Assembly (NCBI RefSeq): GCF_000143415.4
Contig: NW_003314273.1
Coordinates: 2,513,805 to 2,577,804, forward strand
Length of the DNA: 64,000 nucleotides
Direction: 5' to 3'
Source: Selaginella moellendorffii
Lineage: Eukaryota; Streptophyta; Lycopodiopsida; Selaginellales; Selaginellaceae
Shown here: one piece after another, positions 11,380-21,412 of the stretch
Layout of the letters: each line of letters begins with the position of its first letter
Numbering within the stretch: the first letter of the stretch is position 1
Program-made: the position numbers and the translations under genes
Notes under the pieces: generated by a model
Database searches by the model: none
Seen by the model: the letters and a program-made list of their open reading frames with translations, nothing else
What the model was told of the DNA's origin: nothing

Positions 11380-13335
11380 ATGCCCAACCCCGGCATCTTG
11401 AAAGCCCTCCAAAGCATTGACAGTGGCATCGCGGCCGCCAGTTCCGACACGTACGCGTCCCTCCTCCGTGGATGCCGCCGCATCAGCGAGGTCTCGCTCA
11501 TCCATGCTCACGTCTCCAGCAATGGCTGGATCCGCAAGGCCTTCGTCGCGAATCTCGTCGTACAGATGTACGGCGCCCTCGGCGGCGCTGGCGACGCGTG
11601 GCAAGCCTTCTCTACAATGCCCACCAGGAATCTTTTCTCCTGGAACATCACTCTGGGCGCACACACGCGGCACGAGGAGCTGGAATATGCCAGGAACCTC
11701 TTTCGAAAGATGCCCAGCCACGATACCGTGTCGTGGAATCTCATGTTTGCAGCATATGCCCAATCCGGGCATCTTGCCGTTGCGAGGAATCTCTTTGATT
11801 CTATGCCCAGGAAGAGCCCCGTGTCTTGGAACTCGATGGTGCAAGCCTACATTAGCCATGGATTCCTGGACGAGGCTAGGGTTTTGTTTGATCGCACTCC
11901 TGGAAAGAACGTCGTGTCCTGGAACGCTATGATCCAGGCGTATGCCGAGAGAGAGAATTTGCGGCGGTCAAGAGATCTCTTTGACAGAATGCCGCTCACG
12001 GATCTCATCTCCTGGACGACGATCGTCACGGGTCACGTCGCGCAGGGCAAGATCGAAGAGGGTAGGGTTTTGTTCCTAGCGATGCCGGAGAGGAGTGCTG
12101 TGGCTTGGAACGCGATGATCCAGGCGAGCTGCCAGGAAGGGGATGTGGATGCCGCGGCCGCGCTCTTCACGGACATGCCGGCTGGACGGGATTGCAGCTC
12201 CTGGACGTCGATGATTTCTGGCTATGCCAGGAACAATCGAATCGGGGCTGCGGTGGCGGTGTTTTGGCGAATGCCGGCGTGGAGTGTGATTTCCTGGAAT
12301 GCCATGGCCATTGCGCTGGCCGAGAGCGGCGATCTCTCCTCGGCCAAGATTCTCTTCGATCGCATCCCAGAGAGGAACAGCGTCTCCTGGAACGCGATGA
12401 TCCAGGGCTACACCGTGAGCGGGGATTGGATCGCCGCTATGGAGGTCTTCGATCGAATGCCGCAGCTTGACGTGATCTCCTTCACCACGATCGTCGCGGC
12501 GATCGCGCAGGGCGGAGATCTGGATCGCGCCAGGGTGCTGTTCGATGCCATGCCAGAGCGAAATCTCGTGTCCTGGAACGCGATGATGGCCGGCTACGCC
12601 CAGAACGGCGATCCGAGCTCGGCTATGGTGCTGCTCAAGCTCCTGGATCAAGACGGCCTCCGGCCCAACGCCATCACTTTCGTCGTGGCGCTAGATTCGT
12701 GTGCCAATCTCGCGGCGCTGGCCCAGGGCAAGCTCCTCCTTGCCGAGATATCCCTCCTCCAGGACGAGCTGTGCCAGTCGATCGAGCTCGGCAACGCAGC
12801 AATCAATCTCCTTGGCAAATGCGGGCAGCTGGATCAAGCCCGCCAGCTCTTCGATTCCTGGAACACTGGCCGTGGTGATGCCGTGGCCTGGAACACCACG
12901 ATCGCGGCCTACGCCCAGAATGGCATGGGCCGCGACGCGATGGAGCTCTTCACGGCCATGAATCTCGAGGGCGTGGAGGTGGACGACGTGACGCTCTTGA
13001 GCGTCCTGGCGTCAACCAGCGGCTCTGACGCGATCCAGTTCTTCCACTCCATCGCCGCGGACTACCGATGCGCGCACAGCCGCGAGCACTTCCTGTGCCT
13101 GGCCGACGCACTGGGGCGATGGGGCAAGCTCCGTGAGGCGCTGGCGGTGATCCTGACGATGCCCTACGCGCCCAACCTCATCGCGTGGACGACGCTGCTG
13201 AGCGCTTGCAAGGGCCACGCGGACGTGGAGATAGGCGAGGAGGCGGCGAGGAGGGCGAGCGAGCTCTGGCCCGAGAGCCCCGCGCCATACATCGCGCTCT
13301 CGAGCATCTATGCCGCGCGCTTTTTCAAAAGTTAG
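11380..13335 (+). CDS. PLS/SS-class pentatricopeptide repeat protein, 651 aa
   Basis: A single GC-rich intronless frame. After an N-terminal L-type region (residues about 20-90), it has about ten consecutive 31-residue S-type motifs (VSWNAMIQAY...ARxLFDxMPxRN) with almost no insertions. L, P and S motifs then follow, and the E1 motif (AWTTLLSACKGHADVEIGEE) ends at PYIALSSIYAARFFKS and a stop. PPR proteins of this class act in organellar RNA metabolism. E2 and DYW domains are absent, as in the partial PPR gene at the window start. No clear transit peptide can be judged by eye. The ATG at 11380 is the first in frame. Codon use is far more GC-rich than in the flanks. Confidence 0.93.
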   Translation: MPNPGILKALQSIDSGIAAASSDTYASLLRGCRRISEVSLIHAHVSSNGWIRKAFVANLVVQMYGALGGAGDAWQAFSTMPTRNLFSWNITLGAHTRHEELEYARNLFRKMPSHDTVSWNLMFAAYAQSGHLAVARNLFDSMPRKSPVSWNSMVQAYISHGFLDEARVLFDRTPGKNVVSWNAMIQAYAERENLRRSRDLFDRMPLTDLISWTTIVTGHVAQGKIEEGRVLFLAMPERSAVAWNAMIQASCQEGDVDAAAALFTDMPAGRDCSSWTSMISGYARNNRIGAAVAVFWRMPAWSVISWNAMAIALAESGDLSSAKILFDRIPERNSVSWNAMIQGYTVSGDWIAAMEVFDRMPQLDVISFTTIVAAIAQGGDLDRARVLFDAMPERNLVSWNAMMAGYAQNGDPSSAMVLLKLLDQDGLRPNAITFVVALDSCANLAALAQGKLLLAEISLLQDELCQSIELGNAAINLLGKCGQLDQARQLFDSWNTGRGDAVAWNTTIAAYAQNGMGRDAMELFTAMNLEGVEVDDVTLLSVLASTSGSDAIQFFHSIAADYRCAHSREHFLCLADALGRWGKLREALAVILTMPYAPNLIAWTTLLSACKGHADVEIGEEAARRASELWPESPAPYIALSSIYAARFFKS

Positions 13336-13632
13336 GGCACGGGCGAATATTCACCTTTAGGGTTAAAGGTAATTTTAGGGTTCTTGGCATTTTGTCCTTA
13401 TCGATCGCCCGCAGTAGAGAAACACATGGACGTGGTGCCGCTGAGCAAGCGCATTTGGTAGCGGATGAGCCGGCTGATCTGGTCATGACCACCGTTCCAA
13501 AGTTTGATTCAGATGTGATTCGAGTGCTTCCGCTGCCCAAGGAGAACACAATCGTTTATTCCTAGACGATCTTCCATAGTTTTGAGGAACAATAGCTAAA
13601 TTACCATAGACAATAGCAATGGCTTTCTTCTT

Positions 13633-15435
13633 TCAGTGAACAAAAGTTTGAAAGACTCTCATCCCCAAGAACGAAGAATAGAGCACGAGAAGCCCAATTC
13701 CCAGCGCTCGACTGGGTTGCATCCTCCTCCCCGGAAGAAGTAGCAGCGTCCAGATCAATCCCACCACCAAGAAGCCAATGGTGTAGTACAAGCTTGGATC
13801 GCTGGGGACGACGAAGGACGCTGGATACGTCTTCAAGCTCGCGAGCAGCAGCGAGATCCCCAGCCCAACCAGAGTGTTAAACATCGGCCCCGCATAGCAG
13901 CCCGATACCGCCACCTGAGCTCCATCACCTCCACTGAAAGCCATGGCGACGTTGGCCATGAGATCGCCCATCGAGTTCCCCCACGCCAGCACCGTCAAGC
14001 CCAGCAGCGACGAGTCGATCTCCAGGATTACCCCCAGGCTGACGAGAACCGCCACGAGCTCCTTGGCGATGATGTAGAACCAGACGATGCTCATGAGGAA
14101 TCCTCCCACCACCCAGGGAAAGACGAAGCTCCGAGGAGGATGATCCGGGGTCGTGACGAAGAAAGCCGTCAGGCCGAGCACAGCTCCACTGCCAAATCCC
14201 CAGGAGTAGACGTAGAAGGCGCTGGAGGGCGAAACTCCGGCGCTCAGGAGGAACGCGAGGAGAACCGGAGCTAGAGTGACGCTCGCCACTGCCACCGGAC
14301 GAGACCATCGCTTGTCCTCCACGAGAGGAATCGTGAGCTGCCTGGGAATAGTGAGCGGCCAGTCGATCACCATCTTGAAGAGCCTGTGGAGAAAGCTCTT
14401 CCAGTTCCGAGAAGACTCGTGCTCCTCTTGCTGCTCGCTCCATCCCCAGAGCGGGCGGGGAACAGCCTCCTCGACTGGCTGCTGGTGCGCGTAGATCGCT
14501 ACGTGAGAAGCCCACCTCCACTGCGGCAACGTGATCTCGATCGGGTTGCTCGTCGCCCCGGAAGAATCCGGATCCATCAGCGGTGTATACCAGTTGTTCT
14601 CTGGATCCTCGTCGTGAACCACGGCTTGCATGGGCAGCCACCGTAGCTTGGATGCTTGCTTCTTGATCACCTCCGAGGCAGCCACAGTGACGGCATAGAC
14701 GAGATAGATCGAGACGAAGGCCACAGCTCCCCAGAAACTAATCCTCCCAACGTAGAGAATGATCGTGAGGATCGCGAGGGTGACAAGGAAGAAGCAAACG
14801 TCCCGGATGAAGCAGTGGCGATCGAGCTGGACGGAGCTGGAAGTTCTCCCGGCAGTGATCACGTAGACGAGCCCCGCCACCACGGAAGTCACGAACACAG
14901 CTCCTCCAAGAACACTGTTTAGGCCAACTTCGCCAGCTCCAGCCCCCACGAAGGCCGCGATACTGGCGAAGACGTCCGGAGCTCCATTGCCGAGAGGGAG
15001 TAAGGAGACCCCCGCGACGGTGGGAGGGAGATGGAGCAAGCTGGAGAGCTTCTGGAGCGAGCAACAAAAGTAGTCGGCGGCGGTGTTGCCCAGCATGTAG
15101 AAGAGCGAGGCGAGCCAAATGCCCAGCAGCAAATGCCCCAGCCATGGGAGAGCTCCAAAGCGGCAGAAGAAGATCCGCGTGTAATCGATGGCGCCCCCCG
15201 ACGCGCAGTCACGGGCGTGAGCCTTGACGAAGGAACACGCATCGTGAGATTTCCCTGGGCTGTCACAGCCGCCGCTGCCGATCAAGTGATTTGGGGCGGC
15301 TGCCGGCTGCGCGAGCGCGAGATCAAGGAGCGCTCTTCCCCGCGAGTGGCTGCTTGCCGCGGGATTGGAGGGAATGCGCCCGGAGAGGAAGAGGAGAAGC
15401 ACGGCCCACGAAGCCAACCCTAGAACGGACCTCAT
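13633..15435 (-). CDS. Cation/calcium exchanger (CCX, K+-dependent Na+/Ca2+ exchanger family)
   Basis: A 600-aa intronless frame. It has an N-terminal signal-like hydrophobic stretch (ASWAVLLLFLSG), then two clusters of transmembrane helices around a hydrophilic loop (about 265-345). The alpha-1 repeat carries LLPLGNGAPDVFAS (149-158) and the alpha-2 repeat carries LAWGNSMGDLMANVAMA (from about 486); the GNGAPD and GNSMGD acidic residues line the ion path in this family. The cysteine-rich stretch before helix 1 (CDSPGKSHDACSF) is typical of plant CCX proteins. They move Ca2+ and monovalent cations across plasma or endomembranes; the membrane is not decidable here. Ends about 300 bp from the PPR gene, convergent with it. 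Confidence 0.93.
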   Translation of the reverse strand: MRSVLGLASWAVLLLFLSGRIPSNPAASSHSRGRALLDLALAQPAAAPNHLIGSGGCDSPGKSHDACSFVKAHARDCASGGAIDYTRIFFCRFGALPWLGHLLLGIWLASLFYMLGNTAADYFCCSLQKLSSLLHLPPTVAGVSLLPLGNGAPDVFASIAAFVGAGAGEVGLNSVLGGAVFVTSVVAGLVYVITAGRTSSSVQLDRHCFIRDVCFFLVTLAILTIILYVGRISFWGAVAFVSIYLVYAVTVAASEVIKKQASKLRWLPMQAVVHDEDPENNWYTPLMDPDSSGATSNPIEITLPQWRWASHVAIYAHQQPVEEAVPRPLWGWSEQQEEHESSRNWKSFLHRLFKMVIDWPLTIPRQLTIPLVEDKRWSRPVAVASVTLAPVLLAFLLSAGVSPSSAFYVYSWGFGSGAVLGLTAFFVTTPDHPPRSFVFPWVVGGFLMSIVWFYIIAKELVAVLVSLGVILEIDSSLLGLTVLAWGNSMGDLMANVAMAFSGGDGAQVAVSGCYAGPMFNTLVGLGISLLLASLKTYPASFVVPSDPSLYYTIGFLVVGLIWTLLLLPGRRMQPSRALGIGLLVLYSSFLGMRVFQTFVH

Positions 15436-15573
15436 CGAAGACGCTGCTCCTCATCTCCAACCCAAAAAATTAGGGTTCTTGGAAAAATGGGCGTTCATAG
15501 AAAAATTAGGGTTCTTGGAGAAGTCACAAACTTTTACTAGAGGTCGTGCAAAAAGAGTTTTGAAGAAGGCTCT

Positions 15574-16148
15574 TCAGTAGCCTCCCTTGAGATCGTTGAC
15601 AACATCGTATGGCACAGGAGTGACAGTCTCTAGCGTCGCGCCCTCGACGATAAATCCAGGCTTTGGCCCCGCGGGCTGGCGCTTGAGGCACGTCTTGTTG
15701 CCACTCTTCCTCGCCTCCGCACTGCTCTTGATTCTCTTGAGGAAATCCTCCCGGCAGCGCGAGGGCTTGACGTGCTCGATCCGGACGTGTAGCCTCTTCT
15801 TGATGATCCTGTTCCCCACCTAGCAGAAGAAGCCAAGAATCCACATCAAAATCTTGCGAAAACCCACATCGAATTGGAATAGAAAGACGAAAAGATTGAT
15901 GCGAGGCATACCTGCTTGTTCATCTCGACTCCGACCGCGCGCTTGGTGACATTCCACACAACCCCGGTGCGGCCGTGGTAGAATTTGTGCGGCATGCCCT
16001 TGTGGATCGCGCCATTCACCTTGACATCCACGTAGTCGCCCACACGGAATGTGCGCAGGTAGACGCTGAGCGGGATCGGCCCCTTCTTGCGGAACTCCCT
16101 CGCGAACAGATCCCTGGTACGCGCCCTCTGCCCGTGTCCCGCCGGCAT
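15574..16148 (-). CDS. RPL21: 60S ribosomal protein L21 (eL21)
   Basis: Two exons, 16148-15912 and 15819-15574, joined at MNKQ/VGNRII to give 160 aa, close to the 164 aa of other plants. The intron is 92 bp with GT-AG ends. The protein starts [19 protein letters not shown] and shows the eL21 signature [19 protein letters not shown] and [22 protein letters not shown]; the C-terminus is basic and ends KGGY. It is a structural component of the large cytosolic ribosomal subunit. The start codon lies 133 bp from the TDP1 start on the opposite strand. Confidence 0.96.
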
Positions 16149-16281
16149 TGCGCTAGCTCTTTCTTTCCCCTAGCCGCCGGAAGAACCCTAATCCTAGGAG
16201 CCCTAAGATCGATTTAAACATCAGAATGGACGGTCAAGATGATACAATGAAAATGCCCGGGTTTTAGGGCTCTTGGTTGGA
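16149..16281. promoter_or_regulatory. Bidirectional promoter between RPL21 and TDP1
   Basis: Only 133 bp separate the divergent start codons, so both core promoters and 5' UTRs must share this space or reach into each other's gene. It contains AACCCTAA and TTTTAGGG, telo-box-like motifs known from plant ribosomal-protein promoters. The motif match is seen; the regulatory role is inferred. Confidence 0.55.
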
Positions 16282-18946
16282 ATGGAAGTCGAGGTATCTT
16301 CTTCCTTGCGATCGCGATCGCGGCGGTTTTGATTTGTAGCTCTTTCCCTGCCAGGATCAAATTGGATTGCTGCTTCCGCTGCTTGCGAATGGAGAGGAGG
16401 ATCCGTCGGTTGCAGCGATACCGATATTTCGAGGTTTCAACTCGGTCGGAAGGAGCAGCAATCTTGTTGTTGAGGTTTCTTCTTCGGCATTGGAGATGGA
16501 GATTTCAGTGGTATGATTATGATCCTTGCATTTTCTTTGTTTTCTCGATTGATCGATGCACTCCAGACAGGGTCGAGCTCAATCTCGATCAAATCCGGCT
16601 CCAGCGCGAAGATTATCCTCAGCTCGCAGTCCAAATCTCCACTCCGTGCTGGCGACATTGTCGAAGGAGATCGCTTCTTCAAGTTTATGCTGTGTTCTTC
16701 GCTTAAAGGGAAGGCAGCAGCGTCTCAAAGTGACAATGTGCTTGCTTCCAACAAGCGAAAGAGGCAAATCGAGGACGACGAAGCATTCGCCCGAGCTTTG
16801 CAGCAGGAGGTATCTATCCTTTTTTTTTTTTTCTATCTTCCTTCACGAAACAAGCATTTTCCTTGTGTGCTCAGGATATGGCGACGACTGTACACTCGAA
16901 GAACACGCGAGGTGGCGAGCCCGAGAATTCGAAAATGCTTCAGAGCTCGAGATCGCCTTGTGGTTTCCAGCTACTGCGTGTTCAAGGCTTGCCCGACTGG
17001 GCGAACGCTGGGTGCGTGCGAATTTCTGATGTGATAAAGGTGATTCGTGCTTTGGTGGTCTTACGTTATAAGAACTTTTGTGATTGAGTCAGGGCGATGT
17101 TCTCGTTGCGATCCTCTCGAATTACATGGTGGACATCGAGTGGCTGCTCTCTGGTAAAGCTACTGCTTGTTTTTTTTCCTTCCAAATAACTTTTTATTCG
17201 TAGCTTGCCCGCTTTTGAGGTCGATCCCGCAAGTGGTGATGATCCACGGAGAGAGCAACGTTTCACAACTGCAGGTTTGCGCTGTTGTGTCTATTGTGTA
17301 GCTTTTGTCTAATGCTTTTTTTGGTTTCCTTTTGTGTGTAGTCTGTGAAGCCAAGTAACTGGCTACTCTTCAAGCCGAGATTGTGGATCTCATATGGAAC
17401 ACACCATTCCAAAGCCATGCTACTTGTTTATCCAACTGGTGTCCGAGTTGTTGTGCACACTGCAAACCTGATCAATATCGATTGGAATAACAAGACCCAA
17501 GGCTTGTGGATGCAAGATTTTCCTTTAAAAAGTATGACGGGGATTACCACTGCATCAGACTTTGAAAACGATCTGGTGGACTATTTGACAGCACTTGAGG
17601 TACGTCAGGTTTCCTGTAGCCTTTCGCGAACAAGATCAGTTTTTTTACAGTGGTCAGGATGTACCGTAGATGTCCAACACCATGGACAGATGAAGATCAA
17701 CGCAAGCTATTTCCGAAACTTCGATTTCAGCAATGCTGCGGTAATTATTTTTCGCACTTTAAAATGAATGGAACTGACGCTTCTAGCTACCAGGTACGGC
17801 TGATAGGATCCATACCTGGCTATCACAGTGGCCCTCAGCTGAATAAGTGGGGTCATATGAAGCTCCGTTCGATTTTGAAGGAGGAGAAGTTTGATAAAAA
17901 GTTCCAGAATTCTCCTCTTGTGTATCAGGTACCTAGAGTCACGATCTATGCATCGTCGTAACTTGCTTCATTTCTTGCAGTTTTCCTCGCTTGGATCGCT
18001 TGACGAGAAATGGATGGAAGAATTCTCGTCTTCGCTAAGCGAAGGTTCGACACTTGATGGGCGACGCTTGGGCTTAGGAGAAGCTCAAATTATTTTTCCC
18101 ACCGTTGAAGACGTTCGACAATCACTCGAGGTCAGCGATTGTTTCCCGTTATAGGCGCTGGAACTGAACTTGCATCGTCTTCTCAGGGGTATCGTGCTGG
18201 GGCCGCGATTCCAAGTCCCGCGAAAAATGTGGAGAAGCCACTGCTTAAGAAGTACTGGTCGCGGTGGCAAGCAGAGCATACTGGAAGAAGGTTTACCATT
18301 GTTTCAAACGCTGCAAAAACTCAAGCTCTTGTTCTTGTCATGCAGTCGTGCTATGCCTCACATCAAGACTTTTGTACGCTTTCGGGAAAACGCTCTGGCG
18401 TAAGTCCGTGCATTTCCTTGATATTTTGTGACATATCTCCCACGCAGTTGGGTGTGTCTCACGTCCTCGAATCTCAGCAAAGCGGCGTGGGGTGCTTTGC
18501 AAAAGAACAAGACACAACTAATGATCCGTTCTTACGAGGTTTGCATTCCTAATGAAATGAGCTTCGCAGCAGTCCTGACTTCATCTTCTCCCCAGCTGGG
18601 TGTAGTTTTCCTGCCTTCGATGCTCAGCAAATTCAAGAACAGATACTCTTGCACCGAAGACTTGCCCCTGATCAACGAAAACGAGGCTTGCAAAACCGGA
18701 GCACCCAACGTGAAGCTGTATACTCTCGCTGCCACCGAGAGCATGGACGAGGAAGAAGATACCAACGCGAAGATTATAAGGCTGCCTCTGCCTTACGCAT
18801 TGCCGCCGCCTCGATACTCCTCGCAAGGTTTGAAGCTTCCATTGTCTTGAGAGTGGCTTGCTGGATTCTTGGTGCCAGATGAACCATGGAAGTGGGACAA
18901 GCAATACTTACACCCAGACGTCTATGGCAAACGATGGCCAAACTAA
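16282..18946 (+). CDS. TDP1: Tyrosyl-DNA phosphodiesterase 1
   Basis: Fifteen exons can be threaded with GT-AG borders and unbroken frame: 16282-16293, 16355-16510, 16567-16809, 16875-17039, 17093-17153, 17204-17274, 17342-17599, 17651-17740, 17794-17928, 17981-18130, 18187-18290, 18346-18399, 18448-18538, 18596-18827, 18879-18946. They give 629 aa. TDP1 removes topoisomerase I peptides from DNA 3' ends in the nucleus. Exons 2-3 look like an FHA-type domain ([11 protein letters not shown]). The two catalytic HKD motifs are [18 protein letters not shown] and [10 protein letters not shown] with [10 protein letters not shown]. The C-terminal [18 protein letters not shown] is diagnostic. Exon 1 is only 12 nt; if it is wrong, translation could start elsewhere, but the remainder is solid. 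Confidence 0.92.
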
Positions 18947-19062
18947 AGGCCTCGATACTCCTCGCAAGGTTTGAATCACTTCCATGTTTTTATCATTGTC
19001 TTGACGATGGTTTGCTCGAATCTCCATTCCAGATGAATCATGGAAGTGATACTTATGGAAAG
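18947..19062 (+). repeat. Partial tandem duplication of the TDP1 last intron and exon
   Basis: Directly after the TDP1 stop, the end of exon 14, the last intron and the start of exon 15 recur. CCTCGATACTCCTCGCAAGG is followed by GTTTGAA..., a CCAG acceptor and ATGAATCATGGAAGTG, against ATGAACCATGGAAGTG in the gene. The second copy has drifted and lacks the coding end. It may serve as 3' UTR or be inert. Confidence 0.8.
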
Positions 19063-19299
19063 GTTTCCTTAATATTTTTCTTTTATGGATAGAGCTTATA
19101 TAACTTTGGCCCTTTCTACTAATAGAAAGTACGCCGCCGGAGGAGCCCTAAAAATCCCACAAGTGCGAATGGTTGGACGGCCAGGATGCGCTGCGATTGG
19201 AGCTCGGCTATGGGGCGCCAAGGAAGGTGAAGTTTGGGACTCGAGGTGACAAGGCCGTGAAGATTGGTTCGTGGGTTTTAGGGGTTTAGGGCAACAGGG

Positions 19300-20383
19300 A
19301 TGCGGGAAATCCATAGCGCCTTGCGCTGCCGCCAACTGCTGAGGAGTCATCGTCGCTTCTACTGCCTCGCGGCTTCCAAGCGTAAGTAAAAAGGAAAGAA
19401 CAAATGGAATTTGCGCTGACAAGGGAGGTTTTCCTCGTGTTTGTAGAGATGAAGAACGCCGCGGAAGGGCGGCCGAAGAAGATCAAGTTTTTCGTGGGGA
19501 GCCAGAGGAGCAATGTGGAGGCGCTCAAGCGAGAGAAGCACTTGGAAAACTCTCCTGGTGAGTTTTGAGAGCTGGGATCACTATGGAGAAACTATAAATT
19601 GTGGTTGTTGCAGGATGGATCGAGGCTTTTTGTTCGCAGAAGGAGAACGATCTTTTCGTGAGAGTTGACACCGACTTCATCCGGGATCAGTTTAATCTCC
19701 ACGGGCTTAGCAACGAGGTCTTGGATTATCATGGATCTCTGCGTGACATCCTCGAGACGTACAGTAAGTTCTCAAGCTCTCTCGTTCTCACCCCCTCCTT
19801 GAATATTCTCGTTTTTCCAGGGGGGTATTTCGATGAAGAAGCGCAAAAGTTGTATGGTCTGATCCACAGGCGGTACATTCTATCCACCAAAGGACTCGAG
19901 GCCATGGTACGTTTTCTCACATCACTTATGAAACGCTTCTTTTGTTCATCATGTTTTTTTCTTCTCCTCTTGTCCAGGCGAGAAAGTTCAAGCACGAAGA
20001 GTTTGAAAAGTGCCCGAGATCCTGCTGCGAGGATCAAACTTGTCTTCCAGTTGGGCTCTCGGACGATCCAGGAGTGTCCACGGTTCGCTTCTTCTGCCCC
20101 CGGTGCGAAGACGTGTTTGATCCGATCGCCGTGCAACATCGAAGTAAGCAAAGTTCCTGTTGTTATCTTATCTTTCTCGCCATCGCTAAGATCTCTGTTC
20201 TGGATTCCAGGTGTCGATGGCGCATACTTTGGTCCCACATTCGCGCACTTGCTACTCCTGACGCATCCCATGGAAATCAAGCCCTGTGTCAAGCATCCAT
20301 CGTCGTCTGGCTACGTTCCTAGGATCTTTGGCTTTAAAATTCATAAACCATCCGCGTCTAGCGACGATATGGAAGTTGCTTGA
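19300..20383 (+). CDS. CKB: Casein kinase 2 regulatory (beta) subunit, divergent
   Basis: Six exons (19300-19381, 19447-19557, 19614-19763, 19821-19906, 19978-20143, 20211-20383) give 255 aa with continuous frame. CK2 beta dimerises through a zinc ribbon and holds two catalytic alpha subunits. The family core is clear: WIEAFC, QFNLHGLSNEV, LYGLIHRRYILSTKGLEAM, the zinc ligands in CPRSCC and CPRCEDVF, PVGLSDDPG, DGAYFGPTFAHLLL and YVPRIFGFKIHKP. Odd features: the Ser-rich N-terminus of plant CK2 beta is replaced by a short basic one, and the usual long acidic loop after the ILD/ILE helix is cut to RGYFDEEA. A start at 19449 is possible instead of 19300. It may be a lineage-specific paralogue. 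Confidence 0.88.
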
Positions 20384-20584
20384 CAATCCAGTCGATTTTT
20401 TCTCATATTTTCCTGACGATCTTGTACTTATAATCGAGAAATCCACAGGGTAAAAAAAGGTTCCACAGAAGAAACTAGCCGTTAGTTCTTACGTTCTTAC
20501 GTGGTTGTAAAAAACTCTTTCCTAGCTAGCCTGTGTACAGTGGAGTTCTCTCCCCTTTCCCTTATTTTTCTCGAATCGAATCGA

Positions 20585-21229
20585 ATGGACAGCGCCAGAG
20601 GTTTTTGTGATCCGCGCTTCCATCACAGCCAGCGAGCTTTGGTGCCGAGATCACGACGAAGAAGCAGTCAAATTCGCTGCGCTGGTGGAGGAGATCACAG
20701 CCAAAGTTTCTTGCATCGGCTAGGCGAGGCCTGGAGCGTTGTCTTGGGCTTACAATCGTCGCAGGTAGCTACAAGATTGCTCGTTTCCTGGTTTTTCCTC
20801 ATCGCTTGTTCGTTCTTTCCAGGCCGGGACGAGGAGAGTCGCCAAGCAGAGATTTTCCAAGCTTCTCGTCACTGACAGAGGCTTCGACGCCGAGAAGCTC
20901 TCGCATTTCTACAGCCTGGTAAGCAAGCAAGCTTCTCAAGATTAGAACACAAGCTAGAGACTTAGAACACAAGAGCTAGAAACTTACAAGTTTTCTTGTA
21001 CCAAAGGCAAAGGCGGCCATCTCGGAGCACGTAGTTCTCGAAGACAAGCAGGTAACTCGTTGATAGAGTAGCGTTTTCATTTCCAAAGTGACGATGGATC
21101 GAACAGGGAAAAGCCACAGTCGAAAGACTCGGGGAGTTGCAACTCCAGTTCAACGTGAAGAGGATAAAGAGTTCCGCGCAGAACGAGCCTTGGGCGGTGC
21201 CGACGCTGATCGAGTACGAGCCGGAGTGA
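20585..21229 (+). CDS. Unrecognised four-exon gene, 147 aa
   Basis: I do not recognise the family. Four exons (20585-20764, 20823-20918, 21007-21051, 21107-21229) join in phase 0 at every border, which is strong evidence for a real gene. The N-terminal 60 residues are rich in Arg, Ser and His and poor in acids (MDSARGFCDPRF...), resembling an organelle transit peptide. The rest is helical-looking and basic (AGTRRVAKQRFSKLLVTD, ISEHVVLEDKQ), ending NEPWAVPTLIEYEPE. No membrane segment or cofactor motif is visible. It is convergent with DDA1, 183 bp between stops. A chloroplast or mitochondrial location is a guess from composition only. Confidence 0.65.
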
Positions 21230-21412
21230 GAGATCTGCTAGAGGGCGGTGAATCACCTGTGTACACAAGTTTCTAAAAGAAAGTTACCATTGTCGATCTA
21301 GATATTCACAAGCTTAGAGATCGAGAAAATGGATTCTGCTCATCAAACCTGTGTAGCCAACCTCTGTTTTTTTTTCCATCGCGGGCTTGTTAAGTACAGG
21401 GAGAACTCGCGA

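Noticed and set aside
12076-12651. 191-aa minus-strand frame inside the PPR gene
   Set aside because: A mirror of the repetitive GC-rich coding sequence on the other strand; repeat codons give long antisense frames.
13185-13565. 126-aa frame overlapping the 3' end of the PPR gene
   Set aside because: It is a shadow frame of the GC-rich PPR gene for most of its length, and the tail resembles nothing known.
13925-14641. 238-aa minus-strand frame inside the CCX gene
   Set aside because: Out-of-frame shadow of the 600-aa exchanger, which has clear alpha repeats and helices.
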